The position numbers were made by a program, and so were the translations under genes. 64,000 nucleotides of DNA, taken from positions 40,465,468 through 40,529,467 of the forward strand of contig NC_084838.1 of assembly GCF_033115175.1 (NCBI RefSeq), read 5' to 3'. Below, piece after piece: positions 9,786 to 22,264 of the stretch (position 1 is the first letter of the stretch; each line of letters begins with the position of its first letter). The notes beneath the pieces were generated by a model, which was not told the origin of the DNA, did not search any database, and was given only the letters and a program-made list of their open reading frames with translations. This stretch comes from Lepus europaeus (taxonomy: Eukaryota; Chordata; Mammalia; Lagomorpha; Leporidae).

Positions 9786-10240
9786 GTTGCTATAATAACA
9801 AAAATGGGAAGAGAGAATACATATTACAATATGGGTAAATATTCCTTTAATGTATTAAAGGAAAAAATTATCCTTGTTAAAAAAATTGTAAAATTAAAAA
9901 AAAATTACCCTAAATCAAGGAAGGCAGACACAAAAGACCACATATTGTTTGTATTTGTATGATTCCATTTACACAAAATACAGAGACTAGAAAACCCATA
10001 AGCAAAAAGCCGACTAGGGATAGCCAGGGACTGGAGAGTTTGTGAGGAAATAGACTGATTGCTAATAAGTATGGGGACTTTTGGGGGAATGATGAGAATC
10101 TTCTAGAATTAGTGGGGTGATGATTGTATAATCTTATGAATAAACTAAAAACTAATAAACTTGTACTTTTTGCAGGGGTGATTTTTATGATATATGAATG
10201 ATATCTCAATTAATTTAAAAACAGCTTTCTAGAATAAACA
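9786..10240 (+). mobile_element. L1M 3' end fragment(s)
   Basis: ATTCCATTTACACAAAATACAGAGACTAGAAAA, GATAGCCAGGGACTGGAG, GGGGTGATGATTGTATAATC and the run-out to ATATCTCAATTAATTTAAAAA match L1ME-type 3' UTR ends. This is a second 3' end just after the one at 9415-9785. Confidence 0.6.
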
Positions 10241-10740
10241 GAAACAAAGGTATCATGGTTCTAGCTGCAGGACCTTTGAGCTTTGTCACCTCTTATTATT
10301 TCACCCTCACAGTCAACATTCTTGACCCACTGTTTGTTTCTGCCTGGGGCTTGGTCCAACTGGGGGAAGAAATAGCTGTGACCTGAATGTCCTTTCCCAA
10401 CTGGAATAGATTCTACCTTCTCTTTGGCCCCTCCTTTCTTATCTCCTAGCTCTTTGAAGCTTAAGTCCTGTTAAAAATTACATCTGCTGTCAAAGAACTT
10501 TGCTGGCCTTTGAACATTCTTTGCTCACACCCAAACCGGTTTGTTTTTTCCTTTGGAGGGATGAAAATCTCTTTTCAAAATACACCTTTTAATCACATGA
10601 TACAGTAAATAGAAAGAAAAACGTTTTAAAAGTCATCTTTGTACAAAGGCAATCCATCATAATCAGAAAATTTGCAAAATTCATAAAAGTATAACGAATG
10701 AAAAATATCACCTCTTGTTTCCCTACCCAGAAACAAGCAC
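10241..10740. other. Intergenic stretch, nothing assigned
   Basis: About 500 bp of mixed AT-rich DNA with no ORF above background and no repeat I can name. Confidence 0.5.
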
Positions 10741-10744
10741 TCTT

Positions 10745-11010
10745 TCATTTTTAACTTTATTTATTTATTTGCTTTGGCGGATAAAATGGTGTGTATTTAC
10801 TGTACACAACATGATGTTACAAAGTATACACATGTCTACAATGTGGAATGATTAAATCTGGCTAATTAACATATATATATCACATAGTTATCATTGCTGG
10901 GGTAAGAACACTCAACATCTACTCTTCACATTTTTCAAAATTATAATATATCATCATTAGATATAGTCATCATGCTTTACAACAGATCCAGAAGGAATTA
11001 TTCTTAATAA
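10745..11010 (-). mobile_element. L1MA/MB-type 3' end, antisense
   Basis: ACACAACATGATGTTAC, ATGTGGAATGATTAAATCTGGCTAATTAACATAT and CACATAGTTATCATTGCTGG are the complement of the well-known L1MA/MB 3' UTR terminus. Confidence 0.7.
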
Positions 11011-11289
11011 TTCTCTTCCTGTTTTTTTTTTTCTAGTTTTACTGCCTAAGTAAGATCATACTCATTGTTTCTCAAATTTTTTCAGGAAAATTTCAAACAT
11101 AGAGAAAAGTTGGAAGTTTAGTATAATGAACATCCATATTGTCATCATCTTGAGTCAACAATTATTAAAAGTTTTGCTAAATATTTTTATCTACATATAT
11201 ATATGTATTCTTTTTCTGAACCATTTCAAAGTATGTTGCAGATAATTGTGACCTAAATTTTCCAGCTTGTACCTCCTATAAAAAGGGCA

Positions 11290-11543
11290 TTTTTCTTTTT
11301 TTTTTTTTTAATTTGAATGGCAGAGTTACAGAGAGGCAAAGGTAGAGAGAGAGAGAGAGAGAGAGATACCTTCCATCTACTGGTTCACTCCCCAAGTGGC
11401 TGCAACGGCCGGAGCTGGGTTGATCTGAAGCTAAGAGCCAGGATCTTCTTCTGGGTCTCCCACATGGGTACAGGGGATCAAGCACTTGGGCCATCTTCTA
11501 CTGCTTTCCTGAGTCATAGCAGACAGCTGGATTGGAAGTGGTG
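11290..11543 (-). mobile_element. CSINE, antisense, head missing
   Basis: T-run, AATTTGAATGGCAGAGTTAC, (GA)n, body to GGATTGGAAGTGG, then it ends. The tRNA-like head region is absent. Confidence 0.8.
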
Positions 11544-12862
11544 CACACGCTCACTCGGAGTTACCCCTAATGGCTGAGCTGGAAACGTGCCATGGGATTC
11601 AAAATCCCATTAAGGTGGCATGTACCAATGCCATCTTACTAGTTAAAGTGATCACTTTAAGTTCATAATTGATCATAAAGATAGGATTAAGTGTCAAAGG
11701 GATCACATAAGCAAGACCAGTGTATGCTAATAATAACTGATAGAATTAAAAAGGAGAGAACAATCCAACATAGGAAGCAGGATACACAGCAGACTCAAAA
11801 AACGGCAGATGCCCTGAACAGCACTCTGGCCTCAGAATCAGCCCTTAAGGAATTCAGATCCAGCTAAAGAGCCCATGAGAGTTTCTCAGGCATTGAAAGC
11901 CAAGACACTGTGGCAAAAAAACGACCTAAATGAAAGATCTCTGTGAGTGAGATCCCAGTGGAAAGAACAGGCCATCAAACAAGGAGGTACCTTTCTCTGA
12001 AGGGAGGAGAGAACTTCCACTTTGATTATGGTCTTGTCTAAATAAGGTCGGAGTTTGTGAACTCAAGAGGCTTCCATAGCCTTGGCAACTCATGACAACA
12101 GCCTCGGGTGATTACTGACGTCATAAATAAGAGTGTCAATTGTTAAATCAACAACGGGAGTCACTGTGCACTTACTCCCCATGTAGGATCTCTGTCCTTA
12201 ATGTGTTGTACTATGCGAATTAATGGCAAAACTAGTATTCAAACAGTACTTTATAATTTGTGTATCTGCGTGGGTGTAAACTGTTGAAATGTTTACTTAG
12301 TATATACTAAGGTAGGGGCCATTGCCGTGGTGCACTAGGTTAATCCTCCTCCTGTGGCGCCAGCATCCTATGCATATGGGCGCCAGTTCTAGTCCCGGTT
12401 GCTCTTCTTCCAGTCCAGCTCTCTGCTGTGGCCTGGGAGCGCAGTGGAGGTTGGCCCAAGTGCTTGGGCCCCTGCACCTGCATGGGAGACCTGGAGGAAG
12501 CACCTGGCTCCTGGCTTTGGATTGGCACAGCTCCAGCAGCTCCGGCCATTGCGGCCATTTGGGGAGTGAACCAACAGAAGGAAGACCTTTCTCTCTGTCT
12601 CTCTCTCTCTCACTGTCTGTAACTCTACCTGTCAAATAAATAAATTTTAAAAAAATTTTTAAAAAATATATGCTAAGTTGATCTTCTGTATATAAAGATA
12701 ATTAAAAATGAATCTTAATGATGAATGGGATGGCAGAGGGAATAGGAGATGGGATGGTTTGTGGGTGGGAGGGAGGTTATGGAGGGAAACTGCTATAATC
12801 TGAAAGTTGTACTTTCAAAACTTACATTTATTAAGTAAAAGTTTAAAAAAAAGAAAGGAAAC
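11544..12862 (+). mobile_element. Rabbit-type L1 3' UTR, sense, split by a CSINE
   Basis: Reads GAAGGGAGGAGAGAACTTCC, ACTGACGTCATAAATAAGAG, CCTTAATGTGTTGTAC and TTAGTATATACTAA. After the CSINE at 12315-12656 it continues GTATATAAAGATAATT, GGGTGGGAGGGAGG, AGTTGTACTTTC and TTAAGTAAAAGTTTAAAAAA. It matches the antisense copies at 303 and 54296. The left limit is uncertain. Confidence 0.75.
12315..12656 (+). mobile_element. CSINE, sense, full length
   Basis: GGGGCCATTGCCGTGGTGCACTAGG head, CAGTTCTAGTCCCGG, CT tract and AAATAAATAAATTTT tail. The flanking L1 TATATACTAA / TATATGCTAA is duplicated. Confidence 0.9.
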
Positions 12863-13041
12863 TGAAAATATATCTTCATAAAAATTAAATGTTGGAATAG
12901 GAGAGAGAGGAGAAAGAAAAGTGGGAGTGTGGATGGGAGGAAGGGTAGGGTGGGAAGAATCACTATGTTCCTAAATTTGCATATATGAAATGCATGAAGT
13001 GTGTATATCTTAAATAAAATTAAAAATTTAAAAAAAAAAGG
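12863..13041 (+). mobile_element. Second L1 3' terminus, sense (5'-truncated)
   Basis: GGGAGTGTGGATGGGAGGAAGGGTAGGG, then CACTATGTTCCTAAATTTGC, AAATGCATGAAGTGTG and TTAAATAAAATT followed by A-run. It resembles an older rabbit L1 3' end; the subfamily is not known. Confidence 0.55.
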
Positions 13042-13130
13042 AAGGCAGGACTCGAACCAGCACCCAAATGGGATGCCGGCACTGCAGGTGGCATCACATC
13101 TTTATCTTCTATGCCATAGTTCTTGCCCCC
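13042..13130 (-). mobile_element. CSINE head fragment, antisense
   Basis: GGACTCGAACCAGCACCC (complement of the B box) to CTATGCCATAGTTCTTGCCCCC. The 3' two-thirds and tail of the SINE are missing. Confidence 0.75.
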
Positions 13131-13430
13131 AAAAAAGGGTATTTTCCTACATAATTTTTCATACTTAAAGAAATTAATAATTCCCTAACATTATCCAATA
13201 TCCAGTTCATATGAAAATTATTCTAATTCTCATAACTTAGAGAAATTACTATACAATAGTTCTTCACATTATAACTCTCTGACTTCCACCAGAAAAGCAA
13301 GGCCACTTGAAAGACATTCAACAACCAGAGGACAAGCTCTCATCTGTCCTTGCGAATAAACACTAAGGCTAACTCTGAAAACAGTGATGGAAGAAATGTG
13401 AATGCCACAGTTTTGGGGAGGTGGCTGTTG

Positions 13431-13769
13431 ATTTTTTTTTTAATTTTTATTCCTTTATCTTTATCCAAAAAGCAAAGAGCGACATAAACACAGAGACAGA
13501 GATCCTCCATCCACCTGTTCACTCCCCAAATGACTGCAATAGCTGGGTTGGGCCAGGTCAAAACCAAGAGCCTGAGACTCAATCTGGGCCTCCCACATGG
13601 GTGGCTGGAACCCAGCTACTTGGGCCACCACCTGCTGCCTCCCAGCTTCCCAGAGTTCATAGTAGCAGGAAGCTAGAATCAGAAGTGGAGTCAGAACTGA
13701 AACCCAGACACTCTAACAGGGGAAGTGGTGTCCCAAGCAGCATCTTAACCACTGTGCCAAACACTTGCC
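13431..13769 (-). mobile_element. Older CSINE, antisense
   Basis: T-run, CAGAGATCCTCCATCCACCTG body and CATCTTAACCACTGTGCCAAACACTTGCCC head complement. Diverged from the young type. Confidence 0.75.
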
Positions 13770-14115
13770 CTGAGAACAGTGTTTATGCTCCTCCTACCAT
13801 CCAACCAGGCTCACTAGCTTCACTGGGAGGCAGCATTTTGAAACACATCTGCATTTTCTTCCTGGCATCCAATCTCAACAACAATCATGTTGACCTTATT
13901 TCCTCTGGCCTGGTGTGTGTCCTGGGAGTCATCACGGTCACCCTCAACATCTACTCAAGTAAGCAAAGGTGCTTCAAGGACAAGCATAGCTGATGCTCCA
14001 TCCTCTGTTCTGCCCCAGCTGGCCACTACTCTGTGAGGAACTACTCTGAGTTCACTTGTGCTCAGACAGCCCCTCACATGGCATTTTGCTTTTGTTCTCA
14101 TTTACATTTAAATAT
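13770..14115. other. Intergenic stretch with a short plus-strand ORF tail
   Basis: The plus-strand reading through here (part of a 190-codon ORF begun inside the antisense SINE) ends at 13993. A hydrophobic patch GLVCVLGVITVTLNIYS is seen at about 13905-13960. I do not recognise a gene; a retrocopy fragment is possible. Nothing else is assigned. Confidence 0.3.
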
Positions 14116-14446
14116 TTTTAAAATATTTATTTATTTGAAAGAGCAACAGAGAGAGACAGGGCAGGGGTAGGTGGGGAGAGGGAGGAGAAATCGATCTTCT
14201 GTCTGCTGGTTCACTCCCCAAATTATTGTAACAGCCAGGTCTAGGCCAGGAACCAAGATCTCTAACCTGGTTTCCCACTGGGGTGCAAGAGGCCTAAGCA
14301 CTCAAGCCATCTTCTGCTTCCTTCCCAGGTGTGTTAGCAGGGAGCTACATCAGAAGCAGAGTAGCAGGGACTTGAACCTGCACTCTGATATGGGATGCTG
14401 GCATTGCAAGTGCTGGTTTAACCCACTGCCCTACAACACTGGTCCC
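14116..14446 (-). mobile_element. CSINE, antisense
   Basis: AAAATATTTATTTATTTGAAAGAGC at the left, GGTTTAACCCACTGCCCTACAACACTGGTCCC at the right. Confidence 0.85.
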
Positions 14447-15230
14447 CATACACTGGTCATCTTGAGACTGAAGCTGGGAGAAGTCCCTGAGCCAAAAACA
14501 GAATAGCAATAAAAGATTCAGATTAAAGGGGGGGGGGGGGTGCGCAGCAGCAGCGATTTCCCAAAGTGTAAGATGAGTTTTGAGGAAGGGGAAATAGCCA
14601 TATGGAAGTCAGAAATTTCTGAGTATCCTGGGGAAGCTTTTTTGAAGGAGGCAGGACTTTGGAGCTATAGAAATGATAACAAAAATATTTAAACAAAGGC
14701 ACCTCAAGCCAGAGGCTGCTCCTCTCCAAACTGCGGCCCTATCCAGGTTGCCTCCTAAAGCCAACCTCTATGGAGATCTTAAGAATGACTTGTCATCTTT
14801 CTTCTGATCCCAGTACAAAGACACAAGAGGTCCCATTCTCTGTTCTACGGAACCAACCCAGGACAAGCAGGACCCTCTACCAGTGTTCCAGCTTGTTCCT
14901 GGGCAAGATTCCTGTAGAGAGGAAAGATAACCACATCAGCAATCTCTTTGTTTACTGTGGTCGTGTAACCTCCTGAAACTCTCCCCACAGAACCTGAGAA
15001 GGATTGGACTCTAGAACTCCAGGACTTGGAGCCAAAGGGCTTGCAAACTGGCTGGGATCCCAGGAGAGCTCTCCTTCAGAGGGGCCGGCGCATGGGTATC
15101 TTCCCATTTCAGAGCAATCCTGCCCAACCTACCTTTCAACATGGAAGCATCCCCTGAGTTGGCACAACCCTGCTGAGGTTTCTCTGCTGAGCCTGGCCCA
15201 ACCCAGAGTGGAATGTCAGTAGAGTGCTGA
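14447..15230. other. Intergenic unique stretch
   Basis: About 780 bp with no repeat I can name. It contains a G-run (14527-14540). The short ORFs show no family signature. Confidence 0.5.
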
Positions 15231-15542
15231 ATATCTATTTATCTATTTGAAAGGCAGGGCATCAGAGAGAGAGAGAGACGGAATAGAGAGAAAAAGATAT
15301 CTTCTATCCAGTGGTTCACTCCTCAAATGGCCACAATGGCTGGGGCTGGGCCAGAAATTCCATCCTGGTCTTCCACATGGATAGCAGGGGCCCAAGTTCT
15401 TGGGCCACTTTCTACTGCCTTCCCAGGAGAAGTAGCAGGGAGCCAGATCAGAAACAAAGCAGCCAGGACTCAAATTGGCACTCTCATACAGGATGCTGAT
15501 GTTATAATCAACAGCTTAACCCACTGCACCATAACGGCAGGG
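15231..15542 (-). mobile_element. CSINE, antisense
   Basis: ATCTATTTATCTATTTGAAAGGCAG at the left; AGCTTAACCCACTGCACCATAACGGCAGGGCT at the right. Confidence 0.85.
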
Positions 15543-17239
15543 CTGCGTAGGTAGACTCTGTAATACTCTGGGGTCTCTGAGTTCAGGTAGAACAAGCCCA
15601 ACCGGTCAAAAGCAAAGTGGCAATAATGGTCAATCTTACTTGCCTTCCACACCTCAATTTCAGTTCCACTCTATGTCAACCTCATCCACCTCCCATAACA
15701 GGCAGTACTCTTACCCGCTGTCACTTATTTCCACAAAGCGTATAATTTATGAGGGACTCTTTCACCAAACTATCAGTGCTTTAATGTAACACCCTGTACA
15801 GCCCGGAGAAATGACACCAAAGCTAAGTAAGATATTCTAAGGCAACGTATCCCCTCCGGCGCCTTATCTTCAAAGCACCCCATATATAGACAACTCTCAC
15901 GGCCATCTACCTTTTTAGGCCTCAATTTCCCCAGCAATAAAAATGAGCAGCAAAATCAGGTCATTTTTCCAGGGCTCACCAACTTTGATCTATGAGGCTT
16001 TCGTCTCGACATTCCACAGCCTCCCATTCTGAGAGCACAGGGCCAGCCAGGCCTCGTTAGGAGGCAGCCTGTCTGTGGCTTGGCACCACTGCCCAGCAGG
16101 CATTTATTAAATCAGTGGGATGTGGTCCCTGCTGGCCTGAAAAGAGAACATTAAGCTCCAAAAACTTCCTGCAGCAGGCCTCCTTCCGAGAGTGCTGCTC
16201 AAAAGGGTGAGGAACAAAACCATTCAGGTCCCTGGCTGCGCTCCAAGATCCTGTTCACTAGTGCTTTTGCCCTGTCTGCACGGAGAAGCCATGACTGGAA
16301 ACATCTGGAGGCCTGCTTAAGACCTGGGTGACTCCTTTCCTTCCTGTGGGGGGCAGCGGTTCTTGACCCTGGTAATCCAGATTGACCTTTGCCAATGCCC
16401 CTTCTTTTCCAATCTTCTGCACTTCATTGGACAACAACCCTCTAATAAAATCCACATGAACCCAGCTGCTAACAGCTCCTGGAAGGGCTGTAAGATCTAA
16501 CACCTGCCTCTGAATTCCTTGAGCCCTAGTAGCAAGGGAAAAGAGTGCTGAGACCCAACTCTTGCACCTCTGGGTCTTGCAGTGTAATTGTGGAGAAAGG
16601 AATTAGGTGGGAAGACAGAATCATCCATGATGAGGGTTTGCTGAAGGTAGAAAGGCAATGCGGCTGCTGGGTGGCCCAGCAGAGCCCTGCACGCCTGTGT
16701 TTGCCCCATAGCCAGTGACCTTAGTCAGGCTGACAAGGCTCATTACTCTGAGAGGTAGGCCTGGGCTGAGAGGTCAGAGTGCATGTGTCACTGATGACCT
16801 GGTGGTCCAGGGATGCCTGTCCCTGCTCTCTCTGTTGTGACTTGGGGAGCCCCAAATTCCTTAGGTTTCTGATGAAGGAAATATTTACTGAGCACTTCAA
16901 GATATGTGCCTGGTGCTGGGGAAAGGCACATGAGTGGGTATTAACAGACCCACTTCCTGTGCTCCAGTCCCACATGCTTGGAAATCCTGACCATGGGTCA
17001 CAAAGTCTCAGGGACACTGGTGGGGGTGAGGTGATAGGGCTCAGAGTTCCAAAGGCGCAAGTGTCATGTTGGCAGGGGCTCGGTGTCTCCCATTGTGCCT
17101 TCCTAGCCTCAGCTCCTCTGCAGTCTAGGGTACAGACACAGGATCCCTGTGGGTAAGGTCAGGGCTCTGATTCACATTAGCTTTCTTCTTCTCACCAGTG
17201 GATGGCAACAGACCAAGACAAAAAACAACTGGTTAGAGG
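15543..17239. other. Intergenic region downstream of NUDT2
   Basis: About 1.7 kb with little young repeat. A minus-strand open segment at 15543-15670 looks protein-like (see findings). 16860-16930 resembles an L2/MIR core (ATTTACTGAGCACTTC...GTGCTGGGG). No gene is recognised. Confidence 0.45.
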
Positions 17240-17259
17240 GACTGAGAAGCTGCTTGAGA

Positions 17260-17265
17260 TTTATT
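17260..17265 (-). terminator. NUDT2: NUDT2 polyadenylation signal AATAAA (candidate)
   Basis: The plus strand reads TTTATT, so the minus strand carries AATAAA, 244 bases past the NUDT2 stop codon. A 3' UTR of about 250-270 bases is plausible for this short mRNA, and no other AATAAA was noticed between it and the stop. The cleavage site would fall near 17240. Transcript data would confirm it. Confidence 0.6.
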
Positions 17266-17508
17266 GATAAGGTACAGGATACACTTACTGGGCTTGGCCT
17301 CTTAAAATGTTTACTTCTCCTCTGCCTTTCCACCCAGCTGAGGTTTTTGCTTGCTCTCGTTTAAGAGACCTCAGCTGATCTCACCGACTTAGCTGCTATT
17401 TGCTGCAATGAGCCTAACACCCGTACAATCTTCCCGGGACCTGAGGATAGTGCATTTCAGCAGGCCCCTGAAAAACCCTACCAAAGCCAATGACTCTGCT
17501 CTGGCCAG

Positions 17509-17829
<321 letters not shown>

Positions 17830-20231
17830 TTAGGAGAAAAGAAGGAGGAAATCTTCAGTAGTTCCCAAAGCTGGATTTGTCCTGGCCAGATGATTTAAAG
17901 ACAGGCTCTTCAGTGACTTTTCTAGGTGTTTCTAGGCTACAGGAAGCCTGAAGATTGGCAATACCCTCATGTGCCTGGGAAGGGGTGTGGGGCAGGTAGT
18001 CTCTGGGGTCTGAGCAGTCCCTCGTTCCCATTCCATCTTCTCTGTAGAGAGGGAAACAGCCCATGTGTCTGGCAAGTCAGGTTTCCAGTACTGCTCTTTG
18101 GTGGTGAGAGAGACGGCCCCCTTCAGACTCCTGCATGCTTATGCTTTGGAGCTGTCCTCAACCCATGTTCTCAGGGACCACTTTTCCTGTGGAGACCTTA
18201 GAGTGATTTTTCCTAAAAGGGCAGTCCCTTCTTGGCAGGCTTGGAGCTAGCTGAAGAGGCAGTACTTTGCCTGCAATCCAGTGAGGACTTAACACTGTCT
18301 GCAGCTGGACCCTGCAGTCCCAGGGCCAGTGGACAGGCTCAAAACCCTGCACTGTTGCACCAGCAGCTGTTTCCAAGTAGCTATCAAGGCTTTTTCCAAA
18401 TTGTTTTCATCTTTCTAACTGAGCAAGGCCAGATTTCAGTTTCATAGGGAAACTGATGGGAACTTAGACTTAGGACGAGCTGAGAGCCAGTTCTAAGAAA
18501 ATTTATTGGCAAGACCCAAACCCAAGCAGACAGCTGCCAAAAAACTGTTGTAACAGAACTTGAAGCTCTGCAGACTGGAGCAGCCCTCAGCTTTACCCCT
18601 AGACCTTTCCCACAAATTCTCAGCTTGCCTAGAGGGAAGGCCTGGGGAGGGTTTGGCAGCCTCTGTCTACTCACAGATCCAACAAGTTTCTGGGGAGTCT
18701 TCTGGTTTGGGAGCTCCTGGGGAGCAGGAACTCTTAACTGCTCCCTTCTTGGTTGGGAGATGGAGCTGCACTCAAGCCCTCCTCCTTCCCAGGGGCCTGC
18801 ATAGAGAGCAGTGCCTGAGTCAGTTGCTGCTGCACAGAAAACAGCTTAGCACTTGAAACCCACTGTGGCCACTGGCTGCTGGAAAATTTTCTCTGCATAG
18901 CACTTCCTACAGCAATGTGCACAAAAACGGATAGGTAATGCGTTGGGTGAGGAAGGAGGGAAGGGTGCTGGCGGGGCCAGGTAACACTGATTCCCCTGAA
19001 AAGTGTGGGAGTCTCTGAGCACACCCCTCCCAGGAGTATCTATTCTGCCCATCGGTGTCAGCAGAATAACTTCTCTCCAAACCCAAGCAGGATATGATGG
19101 GGTAGGTCCTTTGACATCTTTCAGAGAGGAATCATGCAGTGTGATGTAGGTGATCAGGGGACAAGTGTGAATATTCCTATTTATAGTACAAATTTGTGAC
19201 ACCTCTGTCTCTTTTTTCACTTTGTTCATCCATAGTGCAATTCAAATCTGTAAAATTTATTTCCTGTTCCCATTTCCTTGTTTTTCTCCAGCCACAGAAC
19301 ATGGTCCTCCACTCCTTGACCACTCTCCTTTAAAGGTCCTCTTTCCTTCTGTCTGGGGGCTGTTCTCTCTGGACTCCTTATTCCAGCAGGTGTCAGAGCC
19401 ACAGTCTGTCCCTACCCACTGGGACCATTCCAATAGCTTTAGCTAAGGATGACTCTTTTTCCCCATTTCTCCCTACACATTCTGGCTTCTCTTTCAGGAC
19501 CATTAAACTACATCTTTCTTACTCTTCGAGTTGGGATCTGGAGAGCTGGTGGATGAAAAACAGGCAGCTTGCAAACAGATCTTGGTTTGGCCTAAATCCT
19601 CAGAACCCTAATCTTCACTCTTCTGCCCTCTGGAGACTTAGCCAACTCCACCCTGGATGCCGAGTGATGGATCCAAGGCGCAGGCGGCTGATCAAGCTGC
19701 AATCTCAAGGTCTCTAATCTTCACAGCCTCCTGGGCTGAGAAGGATCCTCCTAGCCCTCATTCCCCCACTCCTGTCAGAGCTGGGAGACGAATGCACCTA
19801 CGATCAGGGAACTCAACTTCTCCATGCTCCTAAATCAAAACACAGCTATGTTCAGAAACACTCCAGAAATCATGCTCTATGTATATAGTTGAAAAATCAA
19901 ACAAAGAAAAAAACAAGTGATGAGGACACTAAACCAGGAGTCAAAGGAAACCGAACAAATGAAGTCAGAGACAGGGCTAGAAGCAAGCTTAGAATTTTCT
20001 AGTCCAACCCCATGTTTGACAGAAGAAAAAACACAGCCCAGTCATGACTTGACCCCAGCATCCCAATTCCCAGCCCAGTGGCTTTTCTCCTACCCAGTCA
20101 TTTACTACAGAGGCCAGAAAGTTCTGGAGGACTGGTGAATGAGACGCACAAAAACACCAGGTGTTGCTTCCACCCTGTGATTCGGCCACCGAATTCTATT
20201 TTGAGGTCTGCTTTGGCCTTGGAACCCTCTA

Positions 20232-20516
<285 letters not shown>

Positions 20517-21116
20517 TTAACAAAGGTGAGGTGGGACACGGGGAAGTTACACAGAACAGGACGATCCATGCCGGGGGTGGTGCTCTGGTGCTGGAGAGAG
20601 GCACAGACTACCTAACAGGGATCTCATGACCTGAAGGAAAAGGGGAGCCTGCCAAGGGCCAGTGGAGGGAACCCGGCAGGACTTGGCAACTGCTCTCAGG
20701 CAGTGCGGCCTCTATTCAAACCCCGCCAGGTTTGCCTGCAAAACACAGGGCTCCAGTGTATTTGTTATGAGACTGGAGGGCTCCACAGCAAACCCACCAC
20801 ACACGAGAGATGTGGTAATGGGAGACAAGCAGTACAAATATTATCCTCAAATCCATCATCCCCCTCCCTCAGTCTGTATCTTGAGCTCTCAGACCTGACA
20901 AGGCAGTTCCTGATGATTCACGGGTCACCTATGGAAGGCAGCTGGGTGACCTACAAACGTTTTTGTTGTTGATTTATTTTAGTCTTTTATTTTACCCATG
21001 TTATTATACATCCACAAGGTTCAAAATCAAAGTACAAGAGGGTATATATAGCAGAAGGTCTCTTTGTCAGCCCATTAAAGGTAAATTAGCATAGTGGTCA
21101 ACAGCACGAGCCTGGG

Positions 21117-21398
21117 AGGCCAGTGTTGTGGCACAGCAGGTTAAGTCACCACTTGTGATGCCGGCATCCCCTATGGGAGCGCCAGTTCGAGGCCTGGCTG
21201 CTCTGCTTGCAATTCTGCTTACCACTAATGTGCCTGGGAAAGCACCAGATGGTGGCCCAAGTGCTTGGGCACCTGTCACCCAAGTGGGAGACCCAGATGG
21301 TGGGTCTTGGCCTAGTCCAGACCTGATTATTGTGGCCATTTGGGGAGTGAACCAGTGGATGGTTTTTCTTTGTCACTCTGCTTTTGGAAAAAAAAAAA
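21117..21398 (+). mobile_element. CSINE, sense, inserted in a MIR
   Basis: AGGCCAGTGTTGTGGCACAGCAGG head, CAGTTCGAGGCC, short CT tract and A-run. MIR sequence AGCACGAGCCTGG / AGCATGAATCTGG flanks it. Confidence 0.85.
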
Positions 21399-21547
21399 AG
21401 CATGAATCTGGAACCAAGGTTCATACTCTATGGCTCTAACATATATCAGCTATATGACCTTCCTGTTCCTCAGTTATTCCATCTGTAAGATGGAATAATA
21501 ATAGCTCTATCTCAAACAGGTTACTGTGAGGAGCACATAATTTAATT

Positions 21548-21629
21548 TTTAAGAAAGCTTTTATTTAATGAATTCAAATTTCATAAGTACAGCTTTAGGA
21601 ATATAGTGGTTCTTCCTCCCATACCCGCC
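21548..21629 (-). mobile_element. Rabbit-type L1 3' end, antisense, ~80 bp, in a MIR
   Basis: AAGAAAGCTTTTATTTAATGAATTC, then TTTCATAAGTACAGC and CGGTTCTTCC-like GGTTCTTCCTCCCATACCCG. Target duplication CATAATTTAA(A)TTTT at 21535 and 21630. Heavily 5'-truncated. Confidence 0.75.
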
Positions 21630-21942
21630 CATAATTTAAATTTTGTGAAGTGATTTAAAACAGTGCCTGGCACATAATAGTACTCAAGAGCTTTCATATG
21701 TGTAGACAGACGTCTGAAACGACACACATACATCATTAACAGTGGCTTCTGGAAGCTGAGATCATAGGGAATCTTTCATTTTCTACTTCACATATTTCTG
21801 TATTCCTTAAAATTTTACCAAAAAATCTATTAATTTTGTAATCAGCAATACAACAAAGATTTTTTTCACTACAAGAAAGAAGTCGACAGCAAAAAGACAG
21901 ACAGGAGACAAGAGTATCTGCACAGAGGAAAGAACAGCCCAT

Positions 21943-22192
21943 GGCGCGGGCACTGTGGTGCAGCGGGTTAGGCCTGCCACCTGGAACACCCACATCCCAT
22001 ATCAGAGTGCCAGTCTGAGTCACAGCTGCTCTGCTTCTGATCAAGCAGTGAGGGCTCAAGTACTTCAGGCCCTGCCACCCACACGGGAGACCCAGACGGA
22101 GTTCCTGGCTTCAGCCCGTTTGGGGAGTGAACCAACAGACAAAAGATCTCTTTCTCTCTGTCACTCTGCCTTTGAAATAAATAAATCTTTAC
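21943..22192 (+). mobile_element. CSINE, sense, shortened
   Basis: GGCGCGGGCACTGTGGTGCAGCGGG head; the middle is shortened (GATCAAGCAGTGAGGGCTCAAG); AAATAAATAAATC tail. Confidence 0.85.
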
Positions 22193-22264
22193 AACAAATT
22201 CATCATATGAAGGAGGACATGCAATTAAGATAACAAATGTATGGGAGATATTTATCTCAGTTTC

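Larger units (their letters stand above)
21083..21700 (+). repeat. MIR relic split by a CSINE and an L1 fragment
   Basis: AGCATAGTGGTCAACAGCACGAGCCTGG (MIR start), then after the CSINE AGCTATATGACCTTCCTGTTCCTCAG and CATCTGTAAGATGGAATAATAATAG. After the L1 fragment comes TTAAAACAGTGCCTGGCACATAATAG. In order these form one mammalian-wide MIR. Confidence 0.75.

Noticed and set aside
13421-13993. A 190-codon plus-strand ORF as a gene
   Set aside because: Its first two-thirds are an antisense CSINE. The non-repeat tail has no recognisable family, so it is described only as an intergenic stretch.
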